A stretch of DNA of 64,000 nt. Source: Agriotes lineatus. Lineage: Eukaryota > Arthropoda > Insecta > Coleoptera > Elateridae. Shown here piece after piece: positions 42,641 through 55,629 of the stretch (position 1 is the first letter of the stretch; every line of letters starts with the position of its first letter). Where the stretch lies: contig CALNHX010005818.1 in the NCBI GenBank assembly GCA_940337035.1, positions 1 to 64,000 on the forward strand, read 5' to 3'. The position numbers and the translations under genes were made by a program. The notes beneath the pieces are model-generated. The model was given only the letters and a program-made list of their open reading frames with translations, was not told where the DNA came from and did no database searches.

Positions 42641-44310
42641 TTAATTTAACATTCGAAAGATTAGCTATACTTTACTTATTAATACTATTTTTATAAAAAA
42701 AATTGCATTTATCTGATTAAATTAAAGAGAAGAAAGTTCCATACGTTACTGCAACCGTTAAGAAGTTGGGTACTCTTGGAGAATGTGAAGATGTGTTATT
42801 GAAGATGGTTCGCGAAAAGTGTATGGATGTAGGCGTTGCAGCAACGAGAGGTTTACTGAAGAACCCAAAATGTATTAAACCTGGGCATGTGTTTTATTCC
42901 TAAATGTATTATGATGTGAAAAGGTTGTGTGTGAAAATTGTAGAAATTTGATAATTGAAGTATACTCGCCACATGTATATTATTCAGGTTTATAATCCTT
43001 ATCAGAAAGGGGCCTCATTCTCCTCTGGACAAAGTTGCTGACGCTTTGGTCGAAGCTACCAGTAATTATCCAATGTCAAAGCATATACAAAGATTGTGTC
43101 GAAAGCAAGACCCTACACCTATTGTGCCCCCCCCCCGAAACAACTAGAGCTTCGAAGGCTTGTGTTGTACTCGATTTAGTAATTTTTATGAGATACAGAA
43201 GAACGGACTAACTTGATATTATAAATTTTAAAGAATATAACATATGCAGATGCCTTAGTCTTCGAAAAATATTTATGTAAAAAGAGTTTAATGTTTTTAA
43301 GAAACTAATATTTATTGAAAAATTGCACAAATTATTTGTCAACTAAGTATTGGACCACTGATATTCTGAAATCTTATTATAATGTTATTTGTCAGACCGA
43401 GGATGACATATTGAGTCCTCCCAGTTTAGTTTCTTGTTTCTGTAGAAGTACGGATTTTATTCTCGTAAAATCCTTAAGTTGGGCCACCCTGACAAACGTA
43501 CGAAAACAACGTCGTGTAGGTCTTAACCATAACCGTTAGTGCATTTATCTGATTAAATTAAAGAGAAGAAAGTTCCACACATTACTGCAACCGTTAAGAA
43601 GTTGGGTACACTTGGAGATTGTGAACATGTAATATTGAATATGGTTTAAGAAAATTGTATGGATGTAGGCTTTTTAAAAATGAGGGGTTTTCTGAAGAAC
43701 GCAAAATTTATTAAACCTGACTGGGCTATAACTATATCTGACAAACTAAAGAAGGGTATTAAAAATCAGGAAAACCTTGAAAATTGTGATACTATATGTA
43801 ACCTAGGAAATGGTTGAGAAGGTTACGTAAAATGTGCAAATAAACAAGTTTCAATTTTGATTCAACACAGCAAGGTGACATGTGTTTTATTTCTAAATAT
43901 ATTGTGATGTGAAAAGGTTGTGTGTGAAAATTGTAGTAATTTGATAATTGAAGTACTCGTCACATGTTTATTATTCAGGTTTATAATCCTCCTCAGAAAG
44001 GTTCCTCATTAATTTTGATTTTCGCAGCTGCTCCACCACCTGTGATCCGCCTTTGTAATTTTATTTCTGCGAAATATTTTTCCAACGTTTTTTAATATTC
44101 TCATATATCATTCTTAACGTATTACTAGCATTAAATTCTCGAGCAACTTTTGCCCACTGCTCAGTTTTCCCTATACATTAGGAAACATCTGTTTTGTCCA
44201 CTCGAGTACATTTTTCTTCCTTTTACCAAGAATATCTAAAAGTAAAATAAATATTAATTTAACATTCGAAGGATTAGCTATACATTACTTATTAATATTA
44301 TTTTTATAAA
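42380..44310. repeat. Rearranged segmental duplication
   Basis: Three blocks are each present twice: A (42380-42690 and 44020-44310, SANT-like), B (42715-42885 and 43543-43725, with AAAGAGAAGAAAGTTCCA) and C (42890-43015 and 43880-44005, with GAAAAGGTTGTGTGTGAAAA). The order is A-B-C then B'-C'-A'. Plus-strand B reads VTATVKKLGTLGECEDVLLK in one copy, so it derives from a gene, and 43030-43145 reads KVADALVEATSNYPMSKHIQ. Gene family not recognised. Confidence 0.7.
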
Positions 44311-44637
44311 AAAATTAAGAACACACTAGCGTGCTATTATTCTTTACGAAAGCAAATTTGATGTATAACTATTATAAAAAGCTAAAATACACCCTTTACT
44401 ATTTTACTTGCCATGTGCAGTAAAATTTAGTGCTGGTTTACTCGTATCCATTTTCAACAGAAATATTAAACTTTATTGAATTGCGCACGTGCTTTTGTTT
44501 TGAAATTGAAACATGAAAGCAACCAGAAAATAACTGCGAACGGCACCTAAAATTTGATCTGTGGGCGGTTGACGCCGACGCAGAATTTGTTTAAACACGT
44601 AATAGACCAAGAGCCCATAACACCTGAATTACTAGTC

Positions 44638-45070
44638 ATAGCGGCAAGGTCGGTAGGTAGTAAACCTTTTTATATTGCCCAAGTAAGTTGTAAAAAACGC
44701 AAGTATGGCAGCCGAACTGCGGTTAGAAATATTAACGGCGGCTTTGGAAAATTGTTAATAATTTTAAATATATTTTTTTAAAGCGGCAAGGCTAATTTTT
44801 GTTTTAATCGATAGACAAGGTCCCTAAACCCAGACGAAAATTTTGTGCCATACTGATACGAAGGGTATAAGGGGCCGCCATACTAGGTCAAACTGGTAAT
44901 TTTTTCGTTGACAAAATAATAATAGCGGCAAGCTTCAATTTTTGTTTACTACTTCATTTAAACGCCAATTATCCAAAAATATAATTGCCATACCGCTCGG
45001 ATGGTTATGTGGGGTAGCCATACTGGTACAAACATGTATGGTTTTTTGCCCAAAATTAGTGATAGCGGCA
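44638..45070. repeat. Motif array inside the long terminal repeats
   Basis: TAGCGGCAAG or AAGCGGCAAG occurs at about 44640, 44782, 44930 and 45062, and GCCATAC(T/C) at about 44848, 44878, 44987 and 45018; the other repeat carries the same sites in inverse. Regular spacing of two alternating motifs suggests protein-binding sites (inference). Confidence 0.7.
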
Positions 45071-45693
45071 AGTATGGCATAGGCCTTTTTATATAGTTAA
45101 CAACATATTTAGTAAATTAATATAGTTGCCATACCAATAAATAGTATATAAAGGCTTGCCATACTTGAAAAAAGACCTAAATTAGCCTTTACAAGGACGT
45201 CGTACAATGATTTTATACTTCTTGATATAGGTTATAATTGAAAGATAATACAAATCATTCATAAGCTATACACTAACAATACAGCAAAAATAATAGTAAA
45301 CAAAAACTTAACGACGTTTATAAAACATGTACAGTATGATCGAAAACTTTTACCCTCTAGAGGGCTGTGGAATTATTTTGTCAAAAAATTTTGTTGGCAG
45401 TCGTGGTAATTAGTCACATTGGCATTTTATATCTGTCAGTTTAAGGTTATATCAAGAATGTCATTTTAACAAATAGAAACATTTTTGTTGAATACATAAA
45501 GATGTTAGTAACAAAAACCACTACAGCTGTTCAAAACGATTTCCTGCACTTTCGATACACATCACCACCTTGTGTTCAGTATTAAACATCCTGTAAAAGG
45601 TAAGTGATTCTGTCAAAATTGTATAGGTTATATTATTAAGTACCTTTTTCGTTGACCGCTTGTTAATTTCAATATTAATGAATTTATTTTCCT

Positions 45694-45860
45694 AAAAAAG
45701 GATGGATTAATAGACGTCATTAATACACTGTTTTTGATTAATACACTCTTTTTCATTAATTAACTGTTTTTTTTTTAAAAGGATGGATTAATAGATCTAT
45801 TAATACACTGTTTTTGCTTAATACAATCTTTTTCATTAATTAACTGTTTTTGTGATTTTG
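45694..45860. repeat. 81-bp tandem duplication
   Basis: GGATGGATTAATAGA.. followed by TTAATACACTGTTTTTG and CATTAATTAACTGTTTTT is present twice, starting at 45700 and 45781. AT-rich, noncoding, in the interior of the long-TIR element. Confidence 0.85.
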
Positions 45861-46082
45861 ACGTTTGGATGATATTTTGCATGGAGGTTAGTTGTACTAA
45901 TCAAATTTTTCGCCACATAATTTTTTACACGATAAAGGTTATCACGTAAAGGGAAAATATGTGATCTGTCAGATGGTTCACCCAGCGCCAATTTCATGAT
46001 GTGGCTATAATTTGCTTATTACCGACATTCGGTTAGCTTTTGTTAATCAACGCAGGCGACGGCTGCTATTATATAAGTTTAT

Positions 46083-46538
46083 TTACTTGTTCTCTCCATA
46101 CATCGAATCTTCCAAAGATGATTCATGATTAATTCTAGTAGATGTTGGTGAATCAGAAGGGGGCGTTGTTTCACCAGTGTAAGAAGGTATTGGTCCAGTT
46201 GTATTGGTTTCTTCAGTTTTTTGTCCAAGAAGAGTTGCTTCATTAGAACGAGAGTTTTCACCAATTGGAGATGGCTCCGAGGAAGTTATTGTTGTTGATA
46301 GAGATTGCACATTATCTTTATACTTTTGCATCAAAGCGTTAAAACTTCTGTAACACGTTACGTGGTATCCATCATTCTCATTGAAGCAAGATGGCAAAAT
46401 CAACTCAGAAAATTTTAAATTATGTTTTTTACGAACCGATAACGAAACACTACACTTATTTAATGTATCTACTGTAAATAATGGAACATCTTCGCTATGT
46501 TTTTTACAAATAAAACAACATTTTAGATAGTTATCCAT
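46083..46538 (-). CDS. Zinc/PIN-family element protein, N-terminal exon
   Basis: ATG at 46538; 151 codons to a stop at 46083, or an exon ending AACAA|GTAAAT just before it. The first 75 residues hold CCFICKKHSEDVPLFTVDTL, VRKKHNLKFSELILPS and GYHVTCYRSFNALM: C-x2-C and H-x3-C pairs that would bind zinc. A Ser/Thr/Pro-rich tail follows. The same arrangement opens the protein fragments at 19495 and 60095. The frame is intact, unlike the other two copies. It is the only exon within the element. Confidence 0.65.
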   Translation of the reverse strand: MDNYLKCCFICKKHSEDVPLFTVDTLNKCSVSLSVRKKHNLKFSELILPSCFNENDGYHVTCYRSFNALMQKYKDNVQSLSTTITSSEPSPIGENSRSNEATLLGQKTEETNTTGPIPSYTGETTPPSDSPTSTRINHESSLEDSMYGENK

Positions 46539-47201
46539 TTCAAACGTCAATGGCACAACACGACTGAATTAGGCAAGATGTGCTTTTGTCATTTTGTCAG
46601 CAGTTGTCTCAAGAAAGCGTATAATTTTCAAACCTTATAACACCCCTCCCCACCCTCCACAACTACACTATTAGTATGGCAATGTTATTTTATGGTTATT
46701 TACACCGTAAATAAGCTACACCTTCAATATTAGCCATGCCGCTATCACTAATTTTGGCCAAAAAACCATACATGTTTGTACCAGTATGGCTACCCACATA
46801 ACCAGCCGAGCGGTATGGCAATTATATTTTTGGATAATTGGCGTTTAAATGAAGTAGTAAACAAAAATTGAAGCTTGCCGCTATTATTATTTTATCAACG
46901 AAAAAATTACCAGTTTGACCTAGTATGGCGGCCCCTTATACCCTTCGTATCAGTATGGCACAAAATTTTTGTCTGGTTTAGGGACCTTGTCTATCGATTA
47001 AAACAAAAATTAGCCTTGCCGCTTTAAAAAAATATATTTAAATTTATTAACAATTTTCCAAAGCCGCCGTTAATATTTCTAACCGCAGTTCGGCTGCCAT
47101 ACTTGCGTTTTTACAACTTACTTGGGCAATATAAAAAAGTTTACTACCTACCAACCTTGCCGCTATGACTAGTAATTCAAGTGTTATGGGCTCTTGGTCT
47201 A

Positions 47202-49400
47202 TAAACGTAAACACCTACCTGGAATGCTTATCCGCCGCGTCCGGGCCTCACCTCAGAGTTGTCGTAGCACAGTGACACGGTCACCCTGTAACAGACATGC
47301 ACAAGACGCATCAGAGAAAAAAATAAGACGGTAAGGTTAATACATCTATTGGATCACTACCAGTGACCTACTAAGCGTCATACAGACCACAGAATGACAA
47401 CTCGTAATGATGGCTTAATCGGTACGCCCAGCTGGGGAAGCGCTAAAGGTGGCGGCGCACAGTTGAGCCGAACGCCAGATCCAGGCCGGTAATAAAGAGT
47501 AAACAATAGGCTTAAGCCCCACGGCGTGACGCCGTGACGCGCGAGAGTCAAGCCTGAAATTGGGCCCGGGTCACCCGAACGCCCTATATTACAACACACA
47601 CAAGGCCGCCTGGCGGTACAAACTGTCAATACTCAATGGTAAATTCAGACAATGAATGCGACATACTATCCATTCACAAAACTCGTGAACTGTCAAAACG
47701 CTGTCAAGTTGGTACCTTGTTTAAAATGTTTTGGAACTTCCGCTTGCCGATTTTGGCAGCACTGTTTGAAATGTAAAAACTTGACTTGTCACACTTACTT
47801 GTAAAAAAATAACCTCCCAAATTCTACATAGATTTTTTGTGCATACACTTCACTTGCAATGGAACAGAAACCAACGAGGGTTTTATTATTAGAAAGGAAA
47901 AAAGGCTATAGTTGATTATTACAAGGAAAAACTAGATAAAAATAGTTGTTACTTTTGACACATGTAACATAACCTTAACTTTAAATATTACTAGAAATCA
48001 CTAGATCCGAAGTACATTAAAAAAAAGCTGTAATTTCCAGGTACACTCAGGAAATATTTAAAAAATTTGACACTGACAGTTCCAGGCCCGGCATCAGTTG
48101 TGTTGCTTGCGAGCTCGAGCAACACACGAAACAATACGAGCAGCACACCGGACCTCGGGCGAGAACAGACAAAATAAATAACTGACAGCGTTCACTACCA
48201 GCTAAAACAGGCCTCAGCTCTCTGACGTCACGGGATTATGATGTAGGCTAAAATAGGTAGTTAATGTCCGCGACGTAAACATGCTTATAGCTGCACGTTG
48301 GTTTAAATTATTGATTGTAATTGTAGTTGAGCTTTTTTTAATAGACAAGTCACTTAGTGCCTTTGTTAGTGTTTGGTGCTGTGCGTGTAAGTTATTTACC
48401 GCCAGTTTTGCACAAATAAACAGGCAAATTACCGTTACAGATCATTGCATTATCACCGTAATGGACAGTTGTTGGGCTTCAAAACCCTTGCCGGTGAATA
48501 AAGTAGGTAAATTTAGTGTTGTAATTATGTACCATATTTGTTCAAGTGTCTGTAGATAGATATTTTGGTTATATGAATAAGTGGGTGTGAAGGCAATAAC
48601 TTTACAAACGTCGATAGGGTAGGTACTTCTTGTAATAATAAATGTTTGGATACAGCGGTGGAAGATAATTACAGTTTAATAAAAAATTTAAGCTGTGGGG
48701 ACTTGCGTCTACATAATGCGGTAGTAAATTTAGTACTATTTATGTTATATTCAATAAATTACTTGGGAATTTTGAAGAATAATTTTCAATGTTTATAACG
48801 AAATTTTGTGGTTTTACATTTTTTTTGTAGGAGAGGGCTATTTAGTTTATTTTATTGAGTGTCAATATTACAGCTGGGAAAGGATAGCGAATATTATAAG
48901 TAATTCTACAACTACTACTTTGATTATTGTGGTAAAATTAATTAAATAGGAGCACTATAAACACTCTGCGCCTATGCGATTTAACTGACGGTCGACCTAC
49001 CTGTGGCGACGTCATGCCGGAGAGGTGAAGCATTTTTCTTTAGCTGGTATTACAACACTTCTACAGTCTGCTTTCATATCTAAATCTCTAGACCTTAAAC
49101 CTGTTATAAATGAATGGATTTCAAAATATTCTATACGAGCTTCTCAATTTGCAATTTTTGAAGTATAGGTACTAATGTTTTTACTTTTTATGTAGATTTG
49201 AGTATCACTATTACAGTATACCGCATGTAATTTTTGCACTCCTGGGAATAAATGACCTATTTTAGGCGTTATTTTGAGGGATTAAAGTGTCACTTTTAAT
49301 CCCAATGGATATTTCTGCCACAATACTTGTAACCTAAAAACTGAATTCTACGCCCGATCGTGGAAAAACACTTTAGTATAGTATAGATCTTGCAGTTTCT
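47202..49400. other. No gene seen
   Basis: 47210-47640 is GC-richer, with a 83-codon minus-strand frame that has no recognisable domain. About 47665-48130 shares two blocks with 54399-54475 (an ATCCATTCACAAAACTCGTGAACTG-like stretch and a GCCCGGCATC/GAGCAACACAC pair), pointing to a dispersed repeat. 48140-49400 is AT-rich with nothing supported. Confidence 0.35.
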
Positions 49401-49652
49401 CATGGTCTTCGGGGAAAAGTATCTCCAGTAGGTCATGTTTAGTTGTGTGAAACTAACCTGACCAATAATTGCCAGGTATATAATTTTAAATTAGGTTATA
49501 ATTTTTGAGGTTTGACAAATACGCTTATAGCTAAAAATACTTGTCAAACGTCAAAAATTATAATCTAATTTAAAAGTATATACCTGACATTCTCTCAGGT
49601 CAGTTTCACACAACTAAACATCACCTACTGTGAATACTTTTCCAAGGACCAT
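49401..49652. mobile_element. Palindromic (foldback) MITE, ~250 bp
   Basis: Left arm 49401-49518 and right arm 49540-49652 are inverted copies that share GTTTAGTTGTGTGAAACT, AGGTATATA and TAATTTTTGA/TCAAAAATTA blocks. The loop is short. No coding content. A foldback element or palindromic MITE. Confidence 0.8.
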
Positions 49653-50357
49653 GCTAGACCATTCGAAATTGAGACACCTCTACCGCAGTGCTAATAAATT
49701 GCTAAGTCACCAAGTATGGTTTGTCACTACATCTGGTCGAAAATGTCAAGAAGTCAACTTACCAAATTAGAAGTAAAATCACATGGAGCACGGTTGCTAC
49801 AATAAAACAGGCTGAAAGAAATCGCAAACACGCACGGAAAATAAACGACATCGGATAGTACCAAACAATAACTTATTTATTCAAGACAATATGGCGAAAT
49901 ACCCAAATAAGAATATGAATTAAGTATGCACTAGGTATCCATTTGGCTTATAGATATAGTACTAGTAATGGTAAAACTAAGTAATTAAAATTTAATCAAA
50001 CATAAGTAATAGAAATATTATAGTGTGATGAAAGTACAACAAATATTCAACAGCCACGTACAGCTGGATCCACGACGGAAGACGAGTGGCTGGAGCATGC
50101 CAATCAACAGCGGGTAGACACAAATCTGTAAAATATCAAACGCAGTGGCGTAGTGTTTCTGCTATTTCTTATCAATTGGTAGATACCAATATTTAATTTA
50201 TTCGCATGTTTTGATGTTTAGTACTTACTAAATGTTTTTGGACATATATACTGAAGAGTTAATCATATATATGTGAGAGAAGAAAATGACAGTGATTACC
50301 AATTTAGTGACTTAAGTGACAGTGATAATGAAAGTGACACAAATACTTAGTTAATTA

Positions 50358-50519
50358 CAGGGCTTTCCGATTACTTTTCGTCATGTATCAGTTGTATTTC
50401 ACTTTATCTCAAATGACTTTCCCTTTCGTCAACACCTGTCAATATTGACAAATTGGAATTACATTTAACAAACAGTCAAACACAATTGATACATGGTGAA
50501 AAGCAATCGGAAAACCCTG
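50358..50519. mobile_element. 162-bp MITE flanked by TA
   Basis: Tips CAGGGCTTTCCGATTACTTT and its inverse ending CAATCGGAAAACCCTG extend through TCATGTATCA/TGATACATGG. TA occurs on both sides (50356-50357 and 50520-50521), suggesting a Tc1/mariner-type target. 49653-51517 otherwise has only a short acidic open stretch (SDYQFSDLSDSDNESDTNT near 50290-50349) of unknown origin. Confidence 0.75.
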
Positions 50520-51519
50520 TAACTTATACTTACATATACTTTTTATAAAATGATACATACACTACTCAAATATTTAGTTTTATTACAAAATTATGCATAC
50601 ACGCTACGTCACTGGACTGCAAGTATTCAAATTGCATAACCACGTCTTCTGCGCACTGGCGCCCTTGCCGTCTCTCGTGGACCCAGCTGTATCTGGTTTG
50701 TAGTAATATACCTAATGACAATTAACCTCGTACATAAAACCACAATAAAAACGTAGTGGTCCACAATGTTATCACGATTAGAAGGAGCTCCCGATATTCG
50801 ATTTATCAGTAAAACCAAGCAACATATTGCCCGCGCAACTATTACAATCTTATCAAAACCATCTGCCAATAAGTAATCAGTAAAACACAGTAAATCAGAA
50901 CAGTAAGCAAAAGTAACCAAATAAAAGCAATGATGCAAGACGCATTGAACACATTACAGTAAATAAATAATAAGTACTAGAGTTAAGTCGGAGAACGTAA
51001 CAATAATTGAGTGACGTAGGTAATTGATACCGAATTTTTGTTAGGCAAAGAAACAAAGTGCATTAGGCTATGTGACAATCAAGTAATTTAGGAAGCCTGA
51101 GTTGCAGCAACAAACCATGACCCTCCATAGCATATCGTTCAAAGAACCATCTCGGAAAAGGCACAGCCTGCAGTTGGAAAGCGACCTCATCAGCTTGACC
51201 CTGGGCAGCAAACACGCAGTGACCAGAAGGATTGAAGGTTGCACAAAAACTGAAGTATACGGCTTGTCCATGAAGTTCCAGCCTACCCATAAAACTACAA
51301 GGAGCCAGAAGCCAAATATCGTTACAAATGGCTTGCCTCAGCGATGAAAATTGAACTCGAAAAACAATGGTCAAAAGTAACAGCAAATCAAGGCAGAACC
51401 AAGACGAGGAATTTCCAAAACGTTATCAGCATGGCAGCAATGCCAACTAAACGTCGGTATATATAACCGGGAAAAGTATAAGGTGCAGAAAAATTCGTAT
51501 CATAAAAAAAAGTAACGTA

Positions 51520-54199
51520 GGGGAGAGGTGGCATGAAAGGGACATTTTACCTTAAGTATTTTTTATTAATACGTAGAAAAAGTTTTTGTTATGGAAATAA
51601 ACATTATTGTGTTGCGCAAGGTTTGTTTTAAAACTTTATTGTAGAAAAAATGAAAATTATAACATTTTCCAATAAATACAAACAAAACTTTAAATATCTG
51701 CTAATGTCTCTTTCAAGCCACTACAGAGGGTTGAAAGGGACATAAACAGGACTGAAAGGGACATGTGCAGTATGTTTAAAGTAAAGCAGATAGATCCACT
51801 TTAAATGATAAAAATGCGTTAACTCTTGCAGATCCTTTATTCTTGACGGGTGGGGGTAGTTTCCTCACAATATCTTGTCTCTCGATATCGGCCACATCTT
51901 CACTATCATAAACAAATTGATAGCCTCCATAGCTTTTTTTCAAAAACTTTACCGTTATATTGTTATCTGGGTGTACTTGCATTATTTCTCCAACGAAATA
52001 TTTAACTAATTTCTTCTTAATGAACTTAACAACAATAAAATCTCCCGTATTCAAACTTTCGCTTTTAATGTCCGGTATTTCTTCTTCGGCTTCTATATTC
52101 TCTTCTAACTCGAATGATTCATCACTTTCAGCATAATCAATGTCTTCTTCGTCACCACTTTCGCTACTGCTCGATTGCAACAATGTTTTCTTAACCATCT
52201 GGACTTTCTTCTGAAATATGTTTCTGGTGGCCTGATTTTGTTTCGCCTTTTTCACGGCACAGTTTTGTTCAATTTCATCTTTTTCTGGTGTTTCAGTGAT
52301 AACACGACTGGATCCTCTTTTTCTCTCTCTTTTGGCAGACTGTCTCGGAGGAGCTTTTGGAAATGGTCGTATGTTGGCAGGACTTACTACGGCTGCAGGT
52401 CCCACAGGAGTTACGATTTCAGGTCCCATAGGTGTTTCGGTGGAACAAGATGGCAGCGATTCATTGGGAACATTTGGATCTGGATGATCTGTTACAGAGG
52501 CAGCTAGAAAGTCTTGTTCTTCAAATGCGTTCCTATTGAACGGTTGGATACCAGCTTAGCAAATCCAGAACATATATTTTTTGGTGTGAATGCGCTATTG
52601 AATGCAGAAGTCGAAAATTTAGGTAAATGGTAAATAGATATTGTCTTGCCCGGTTTGTTACCATCCAGTCATTTTGAGCAGCTTTAAAATAATTTTTGAA
52701 AAGTCCGAACACTGCAACGTCTAACGGTTGCAGTTTGTGACTGCAGTGTGGCGGAAATGTTAGAATAACTACACCTTTTTCACGAGCGTAAACGATGACA
52801 TCGATATTTACGTGGCTCTCATGATTATCAAGCAGCAGCAACACTGGGTTTTCTTTAGACGCGTTTACTTTGTCAACAAAATGTTTAAATGCTAGGTGAA
52901 AATTAGCACTTGTCATCCAACCACTTTTATTGCATAAACCTAAACTTCCAGCAGGAGAACCTTCTAACATAAAATCCTTAAATCGAATCCTCGGAAATAT
53001 AAAAACTGGAGGAACGTGATTACCGGTAGCTGAAACGAATGCAAGCATTGTTACTAACTGCCCTCTTTCAGCTGATGTTACTTGGCCCACTTGCTTTGAA
53101 CCTCGTTCAGCGATAACGCAGGGTAAATCTGACACTGTGGTTAGGCCAGTTTCATCTGCATTAAAAATTCTATCTGCCGTGAACAAGTATTTGGTAAGCA
53201 CTTGTTCTAATTTTCCAAAAAATATCCTACAGTTGTCGGATTAAACGCTGTTGCTCGTGACAAACTTGGTTTTTCAGGATGCCGTAAAGATAAATCAGTA
53301 TGGCGCTTCATAAATTGCTTCATCCAATCAACCCCGCTTTTTTATTTTCTGTCCAATTGCTTGGTACGTTTTTTTCCAATTTAATAGCATACTGAAATGC
53401 TAGTTCTCTTGTTTGGACATAAGTAAGACCATAAGCCATTTTGGATGAAATTTTTAAATAACTACTTAAACTTTCTTCTTCTTCTACCGTAAATATTCTT
53501 CTGTTTCCTATGTTAGGCTCATAAATAAATGGATTATCTGCTGGAGCAACTTTAGCTTTTGCAACCAGTCGAGCTAGCATAGATTTAGCAACATGAAATT
53601 CTCGAGCCGCTGATCTAATTGAGAGTTTACCTTCCAGAACATTGGTCAACGCTTCTTGAATAACTTCTTTAGATTTTCTAACTCTTTTTTTTGGTTTTGA
53701 GTTCATTATAAATGTTAGAATTTCTTTTCACTACAAAGAAAAATTTGAAATTAAAGACCAATACTAATATAGCTATGCAGTATTGAAAGGGACATGTCCC
53801 TTTCAACACTGTTTGTTTTGTCCCTTTCAACACACATACAGAAATTGAAACATAACTCAAAATATTGCAATCCTAACCTCGTTTTTAGTAAAACTGCAAG
53901 CTGCTGCTAAAGCCTAATGGTACCACCTTCCAATCTACACTCACTCAAAAACTTATAAATTCAACCTTAACTTGCACTGTTTAAAACACTGTGGTCGCGT
54001 ATTTAATAATTTAATACAGAAAATTGGACAAGGTTACACCATAAACAAACGAGAGCAGCTAGGACCATGAGGTTTTATGTACAGTATGGTACCTCTTGCG
54101 CCATCATACGGTGTAGAGCAGCAGCTTGTAACCTACACCGTGTTTGAGATATGGCAATTGTCCCTTTCAATACTTGTCCATTTCATGCCACCTTTCCCC
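51520..54199 (-). mobile_element. pogo/Tigger element 4 (TA duplication)
   Basis: Left tip GGGGAGAGGTGGCATGAAAG and right tip, on the reverse strand, GGGGAAAGGTGGCATGAAAT are flanked by TA (51518-51519 and 54200-54201). A motif TGAAAGGGACA recurs subterminally (about 51730-51770 and 53790-53835, and 54160). Contains a minus-strand transposase. Confidence 0.87.
51776..53706 (-). pseudogene. pogo/Tigger transposase 4 with C-terminal domain
   Basis: ATG at 53706: MNSKPKKRVRKSKEVIQEAL, then an HTH with LSIRSAAREFHVAKSMLARL, a CENP-B HTH region broken near 53330, then the DDE_1 core: FNADETG, LLLLDNHESH and HKLQPLDVAVFG, all three Asp present. After FKAAQNDWMVTN a frameshift leads to TISIYHLPKFSTSAFN and a further one to GIQPFNRNAF. 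The rest (52429-51776) has a basic and acidic linker and a C-terminal compact domain: LNTGDFIVVKFIKKKLVKYF then VGEIMQV and TVKFLKKSYGGYQFV. At least three frameshifts, otherwise well kept. Confidence 0.85.
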
Positions 54200-54620
54200 T
54201 ACATCTACAATTGTGAATTCTTTAATAAAATTCTTTTTAAGATAATATACACGTTCACTAAAAATTAATCTGCTAAGACCGCATGTTGTTCTGGAAATTT
54301 GCATTAAATTTAAATTAAGCATTTAGGACTATTTGACGTGAATCAAAACAATTTTTCTTCCAATCATTTGGACATTTCTGGTATTTATTGTCTTTAGAAG
54401 TAAGAGCAACACACGAGAGAACGCAAAGATGCCGGCCCTGGACAGTTCATGAGTTTTGTGAATGGATAATATATGAAGCTGACTGGCAGCGCAACGGTTA
54501 CAACGCAACAGCGAATTTCTAGTCGGAATGTACGTTACACTAGCATTATATTGCAAGCAAAGTTGAGTAATGAATGCCATATAATTGAAACTGGGGGGCA
54601 GCGCAAGCGTTAGTACGCAA

Positions 54621-54765
54621 CAGTAAATTTTAGACTGACTCTACCCTGGTATTGCTCATGAATACGGCAAGTGATCACAGTGAATTTTAGACTGAATGTA
54701 CCCTGGTATTGCTCATGAATACGGCAAGTGATCACAGTAAATTTTAGGCTGAACGTACGTTACAC
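54621..54765. repeat. 57-bp tandem repeat, ~2.5 copies
   Basis: CAGTAAATTTTAGACTGA.. with CCCTGGTATTGCTCATGAAT starts at 54621, 54678 and (partial) 54735. A more diverged copy may lie at about 54500-54560. Confidence 0.85.
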
Positions 54766-54799
54766 TACACTGAGTTGCAAGCACAAACTTGAGCGATCG

Positions 54800-55380
54800 A
54801 TCTGTATGCAAACATGCGGGCGAAATTAGTACATCTTACAGGTTGTTACCTTGACAGCTCGACCGATAGCGGGGCGATAAAACATTCCCAACAGTCGTCG
54901 GACAGGCACCTTGCACCAAATGTGGCTATCGCGAGATCGGAAGTGGCTACTTGTCGAAATGGATCCCCTTTTTTAGGGCGAATTTTGCGTTGACCTCCCT
55001 TGGTCATGCAAACAGCTGACGGCATAACTGCGGTATGGGCGAATACAGCGAGCGGAGTCCCGTCTAATTAACAGCGGCGGACGGATTGACTTTACAAGCC
55101 TACATATGCATTGCACCCACGCAGCGGCACATAAACAAAACGGACTGCCACAACGCAACCTCACTAAACGACGTCTCCCTTGTAACTGCCCTAAGGCAAG
55201 CGTGCACCTGGGCTCGACGAGAATCGCTTCAACCAATCACAGCGTAGAATGCGTCAGACACGCGATCGTTCGCCGCGAAGCCAGCAATAGCCATCCAACT
55301 AGCCTGAAAACCAACGCTGCAAACGAAATCCAGACGGGCATCTTCAGGAAATAGTATCGGAAGGGGTGCCCAAAATGTTT
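54800..55380. other. GC-richer block, no gene recognised
   Basis: CpG-containing sequence with short open frames on both strands (82-87 codons), none with a recognisable domain or splice pattern. It could be a promoter region or an unclassified element. 55381-55600 is plain AT-rich DNA. Confidence 0.25.
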
Positions 55381-55629
55381 CCAAATAGGAGCAAAGATGC
55401 TAAAGGGTATACAAAATCATTATTGCTATATTATGCGATGAACTATGTCTAAACTGAATTCGAAATACAGGCGCACAACAATTTGGTACCAAGACTGCTC
55501 GGAAAGCTTAGGTCGTTGCTAGAATTACTGAGAAATACCAAAATGGCCTAACAAAGTGTCGTCTACAAATAATTCTTTCATACTTGCACTCCACGTTTAA
55601 TGGTATTCTCATATATAATGTAACTGTGG

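Larger units (their letters stand above)
44603..47201 (-). mobile_element. Element with ~465-bp terminal inverted repeats
   Basis: 44603-45070 and 46738-47201 are near-identical inverted copies (from TAGACCAAGAGCCCATAACA inward to TTAGTGATAGCGGCA). Nine bases on each side outside the tips (AACACGTAA and TAAACGTAA) match at 7 of 9, a possible target duplication. The interior holds one exon of the zinc/PIN protein family on the minus strand and an 81-bp duplication. The tips resemble those of 19069-21121 (TAG(A/C)CC). Confidence 0.85.

Noticed and set aside
47378..47629. 83-codon minus-strand frame
   Set aside because: GC-rich local composition and no family pattern.
51063..51386. 107-codon minus-strand frame
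   Set aside because: No domain recognised and the opposite strand is also open; treated as chance.
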